From assembly GCA_030432855.1 (NCBI GenBank), contig JAUILM010000209.1, positions 1 through 8,520 on the forward strand: a DNA stretch of 8,520 bases, in the 5' to 3' direction. The stretch's first letter is position 1. The number at the start of each line of letters is the position of its first letter. The position numbers and the translations under genes were made by a program. The DNA comes from Bacteroidia bacterium. Lineage in GTDB: Bacteria; Bacteroidota; Bacteroidia; Chitinophagales; Saprospiraceae. Shown piece after piece: positions 7,047 through 8,520 of the stretch. The notes beneath the pieces were generated by a model. The model was given only the letters and a program-made list of their open reading frames with translations. It ran no database searches and was not told the origin of the DNA.

Positions 7047-7377
7047 GTGTGACCATTATCATGTTACAATAGAGGCATTCTAAATAGAATTGTAAAAGAA
7101 ATTATCTCGTATTAACTGCGGTGCAATTAACTGCACATTAATAAGAAAATGATTTAAGCAAGTTCCCATTAATCAGTTAATTTGGGTGTATAAGCTTCGC
7201 TTGTGTGCCATTACAGCTCCGTATACAAATATTCAGTGTGTCGTTGATATTTGGGATTAGAATTTATGGGAATGTGCCATTGTACCTCGAGTAAGTATAT
7301 GTCACAAGCTCTGATTACAATCTTTTGAAGTGCAGATTGTTTCAGGCAGTGTTGTGGAAGCAAAGCTGAGTCTGAAC
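7047..7377. other. 331-bp non-coding stretch with clustered short repeats
   Basis: No convincing gene is present; only frames of about 20 codons or fewer were seen. Several small symmetric elements occur: ATTCTA-AA-TAGAAT (7077-7090); GTGCA-ATTAAC-TGCAC (7121-7136); and CCCATTAA-TCAG-TTAATTTGGG (7165-7186), which pairs with a two-base bulge. ATTAACTGC occurs twice, 15 bp apart (7111 and 7126), and its core recurs inverted as CAGTTAA at 7174-7180. TGTGCCATT occurs at 7204 and 7273, with a looser copy (TGTGACCATT) just after the upstream stop codon. None of the hairpins has a T-tract, so a classical terminator is not supported. The region separates the end of the secreted-protein gene from the end of the LuxR-type gene. 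Confidence 0.5.
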
Positions 7378-7388
7378 CTATACAGACT
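7369..7388 (-). terminator. 6-bp inverted repeat across the LuxR-type stop codon, weak terminator candidate
   Basis: AGTCTG (7369-7374) and CAGACT (7383-7388) form a perfect 6-bp inverted repeat with an 8-nt loop that contains the TAG stop of the LuxR-type gene. It could fold in that transcript, but no U-tract follows on the minus strand. It may therefore stabilise the 3' end or be chance rather than act as an intrinsic terminator. Confidence 0.25.
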
Positions 7389-7602
7389 TTCCAACCTCAA
7401 GTTGTCCAAGCTCGAATCCTCTTCGCACCAGACCGGCTACATTTTTGACGTTCCATTTTCGCATGAGATTTTTCCGATGTGATTTGATGGTTTCCATGCT
7501 AAGATTCAGTTGGGATGCTATCTCCTTCGTCGTGTTTTCGTGTGCGAGCAGATAGAGTACTTCTAGTTCGCGGTGGGAGGCTGAAATTCTTGGATATTGC
7601 AT
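7378..7602 (-). CDS. Stand-alone LuxR-type HTH DNA-binding protein
   Basis: This 74-aa protein is little more than a GerE/LuxR C-terminal DNA-binding domain: RELEVLYLLAHENTTKEIAS (11-30), the recognition region LSMETIKSHRKNLMRKW (34-50) and NVKNVAGLVRRGFELG (51-66). The conserved E of RELEVL, the T-K-E-I-A turn and the T-I-K-x-H recognition helix are all intact. There is no receiver, autoinducer or sensor domain. The frame meets a stop five codons before the ATG, so the protein is not a truncated reading of a longer one at this end. Full-length NarL-type regulators are about 200-220 aa, so this is either a naturally minimal regulator or the surviving C-terminal part of one. It would bind DNA as a dimer, probably without phosphorylation control. 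It is divergent from the sigma factor across 115 bp and may control that promoter, which is inferred from position only. Confidence 0.85.
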   Translation of the reverse strand: MQYPRISASHRELEVLYLLAHENTTKEIASQLNLSMETIKSHRKNLMRKWNVKNVAGLVRRGFELGQLEVGKSV

Positions 7603-7717
7603 GTTACATAAAGTCTATAGCCATTAATAGAATCAAGGTGTTTCAGGTGAGCAAAAGCCTCCAAATTTCTTATTTTAGCATGTAGACATACTTCGAAACT
7701 TTCATATCAGTTAGGTT
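7603..7717. promoter_or_regulatory. 115-bp divergent intergenic region between LuxR-type and sigma genes
   Basis: Both transcripts must start in or near this AT-rich gap, so it should hold two promoters. On the + strand TATTTTAG at 7671-7678 resembles the Bacteroidota -7 element TAnnTTTG with one mismatch, but no TTTG lies 19 bp upstream. I see no clear palindrome. The assignment rests on gene orientation, not on a recognised motif. Confidence 0.3.
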
Positions 7718-8284
7718 TTGGGACAGGATGAATCTTCCAAATACTATGTGGCCTTTAGGGATAAGGATCACAAAGGGATAAAGCAGTTTTATATTGAATG
7801 TTGGCCGGAGGTTCGGCAATTGATCATTCGGAACAATGGCTCTGAGGAGGCTGCCAAAGATATTATGCAGAGTGCCATGGCATCCTTGTATATAAATATC
7901 CGGAGCGGCAAGTTTCAGGTTAGGAATGAGACCAGGATCCAAAGCTATTTTCTTCAAATCTGTAAGTATAAATGGTATGATCGATTAAAATCTGCTCACA
8001 ATAGACTCACTGAATCGATTACTAGTAGTGAGTATAGATTATCTAACGAAGATGAGTTGCATTCGTTTATTGAACAGGAAGAGAGAAGTAGGTACATAGT
8101 AAGATATCTTGAGCAGATGGGTGACAGATGTAGGGAATTATTACAATTATTCTATTGGGAGGATTATACTTTGCAGCAGATAGCCGAGAAATTCTCATAT
8201 ACAGAAGAATCCGCCAAGAACGCAAAGTATCGATGTCTCAAAAAATTGAAATCATTGATTAATCCACAAAAAAGTCAGAAATGA
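7718..8284 (+). CDS. ECF-type RNA polymerase sigma factor (sigma-70 family)
   Basis: This 188-aa protein has the two-domain ECF layout and directs RNA polymerase to a private promoter set. Region 2 spans about 23-96: FYIECWPEVRQLI, then SEEAAKDIMQSAMASLY (core binding), then QSYFLQICKYKWYDRLK, the -10 recognition helix. Region 4 spans about 124-182, with the HTH from TLQQIAEKFSYTEESAKNAKYRCLKKL at 151-177 for -35 binding. The linker is acidic and Ser-rich. The frame opens at TTG 7718; a TAG four bases earlier excludes an upstream start. The only other early option is GTG at 7748, and the first in-frame ATG lies within region 2. AGG sits just before the TTG. The C-terminal TGA overlaps the next gene's ATG (ATGA), as is usual for sigma/anti-sigma pairs. 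It diverges from the LuxR-type gene. The target regulon cannot be read from this window. Confidence 0.9.
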   Translation: MGQDESSKYYVAFRDKDHKGIKQFYIECWPEVRQLIIRNNGSEEAAKDIMQSAMASLYINIRSGKFQVRNETRIQSYFLQICKYKWYDRLKSAHNRLTESITSSEYRLSNEDELHSFIEQEERSRYIVRYLEQMGDRCRELLQLFYWEDYTLQQIAEKFSYTEESAKNAKYRCLKKLKSLINPQKSQK

Positions 8285-8520
8285 AAGCAGAGAATGTGGA
8301 AATCTTTGACCGGGCACTAAAAGGATTATTGAATCGGGATGAGAAGACTTCTTTCAAACAGAAGATGGAAAAGGATTCTCAGTTTAGAAGGGACTATGAG
8401 GAATTTGTTGAAATGACTAGTGTGATAGAGTCTCGGGGACTATCCCAGGAGATGGAAATTTGGCATGGAGATCTTAGTAATAAAGATACTTCGAAAATGA
8501 ATCGACGGCTTGTGAAAGTA
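8281..8520 (+). CDS. Anti-sigma-like protein, N-terminal part (runs off window)
   Basis: Eighty codons are visible with no stop before the window end. The frame starts at the ATG that overlaps the sigma factor's TGA by 4 nt, so the two genes are translationally coupled. The N-terminus, FDRALKGLLNRDEKTSFKQK followed by MEKDSQFRRDYEEF, fits the pattern 'YLxGxLxxxExxxFxxxLxxDxxLxxxxxxY' that opens many Bacteroidota proteins encoded directly after ECF sigma factors. In family members this short helical segment is followed by a membrane helix and a periplasmic or effector domain, but none of that is in the window. No zinc-binding HxxxCxxC motif is visible. A role in binding and restraining the sigma factor is inferred from position and this weak pattern. 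Confidence 0.6.
   Translation, partial: MKAENVEIFDRALKGLLNRDEKTSFKQKMEKDSQFRRDYEEFVEMTSVIESRGLSQEMEIWHGDLSNKDTSKMNRRLVKV

Noticed and set aside
7165..7186. Bulged hairpin as an intrinsic terminator of the secreted-protein gene.
   Set aside because: There is no T-tract after the stem, the stem is AT-rich, and it lies about 120 bp after the stop codon.
7204..7281. Repeated TGTGCCATT as the start of a CRISPR array or mobile-element ends.
   Set aside because: There are only two exact 9-bp copies, with no regular spacing, no target-site duplication and no transposase nearby.
8013..8023. GAATCGATTAC, a second copy of the AATCGATT operator core.
   Set aside because: It lies within the sigma factor coding sequence, and an 8-bp core can easily recur by chance.

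Overview
The window looks like chromosomal DNA from a Bacteroidota bacterium, probably a Saprospiria-type marine or freshwater lineage. This is inferred from gene content, not from a database search. The clues are a secreted 3-keto-disaccharide hydrolase (DUF1080) protein ending in a 'GCxDxxAxNF...CxY' tail, a large secreted protein with PPC-like repeats, a stand-alone LuxR-type HTH protein, an ECF sigma factor translationally coupled to an anti-sigma-like gene, and the general lack of Shine-Dalgarno sequences.

Layout. Positions 73-948 (+) encode the DUF1080 protein. Positions 945-5507 (-) hold a compact five-gene nucleoside uptake and salvage operon, transcribed right to left: concentrative nucleoside transporter (CNT/NupC), trimeric-type purine nucleoside phosphorylase (PNP), a diverged non-canonical PNP paralogue, a LOG-family phosphoribohydrolase, and pyrimidine/thymidine phosphorylase (DeoA/Pdp). 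The operon and the DUF1080 gene converge with stop codons sharing the tetramer TTAA. A 156-bp divergent intergenic region holding a perfect 12-bp palindrome separates the operon from a secreted 460-aa protein (5664-7046, +). A 331-bp non-coding stretch with several small inverted and direct repeats follows (7047-7377). Next come a 74-aa LuxR-type HTH protein (7378-7602, -) and, divergent from it, an ECF sigma factor (7718-8284, +). The sigma stop codon overlaps the start of a gene that runs off the window and begins like a Bacteroidota anti-sigma protein.

How the genes work together. The transporter brings nucleosides across the inner membrane. PNP and DeoA split purine and pyrimidine nucleosides into base plus (deoxy)ribose-1-phosphate. 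The LOG protein probably does the analogous hydrolysis on nucleoside 5'-monophosphates. Phosphopentomutase and deoxyribose-phosphate aldolase are not in the window.

The most unusual feature is the PNP pair. The first copy keeps the catalytic and phosphate-binding residues but has lost the conserved loop that in trimeric PNPs reaches into the neighbouring subunit's active site. The second copy has lost the catalytic residues but keeps that loop almost in textbook form. Complementary loss of this kind suggests a hetero-oligomeric PNP made of a catalytic subunit and a loop-donating pseudoenzyme. This is a hypothesis.
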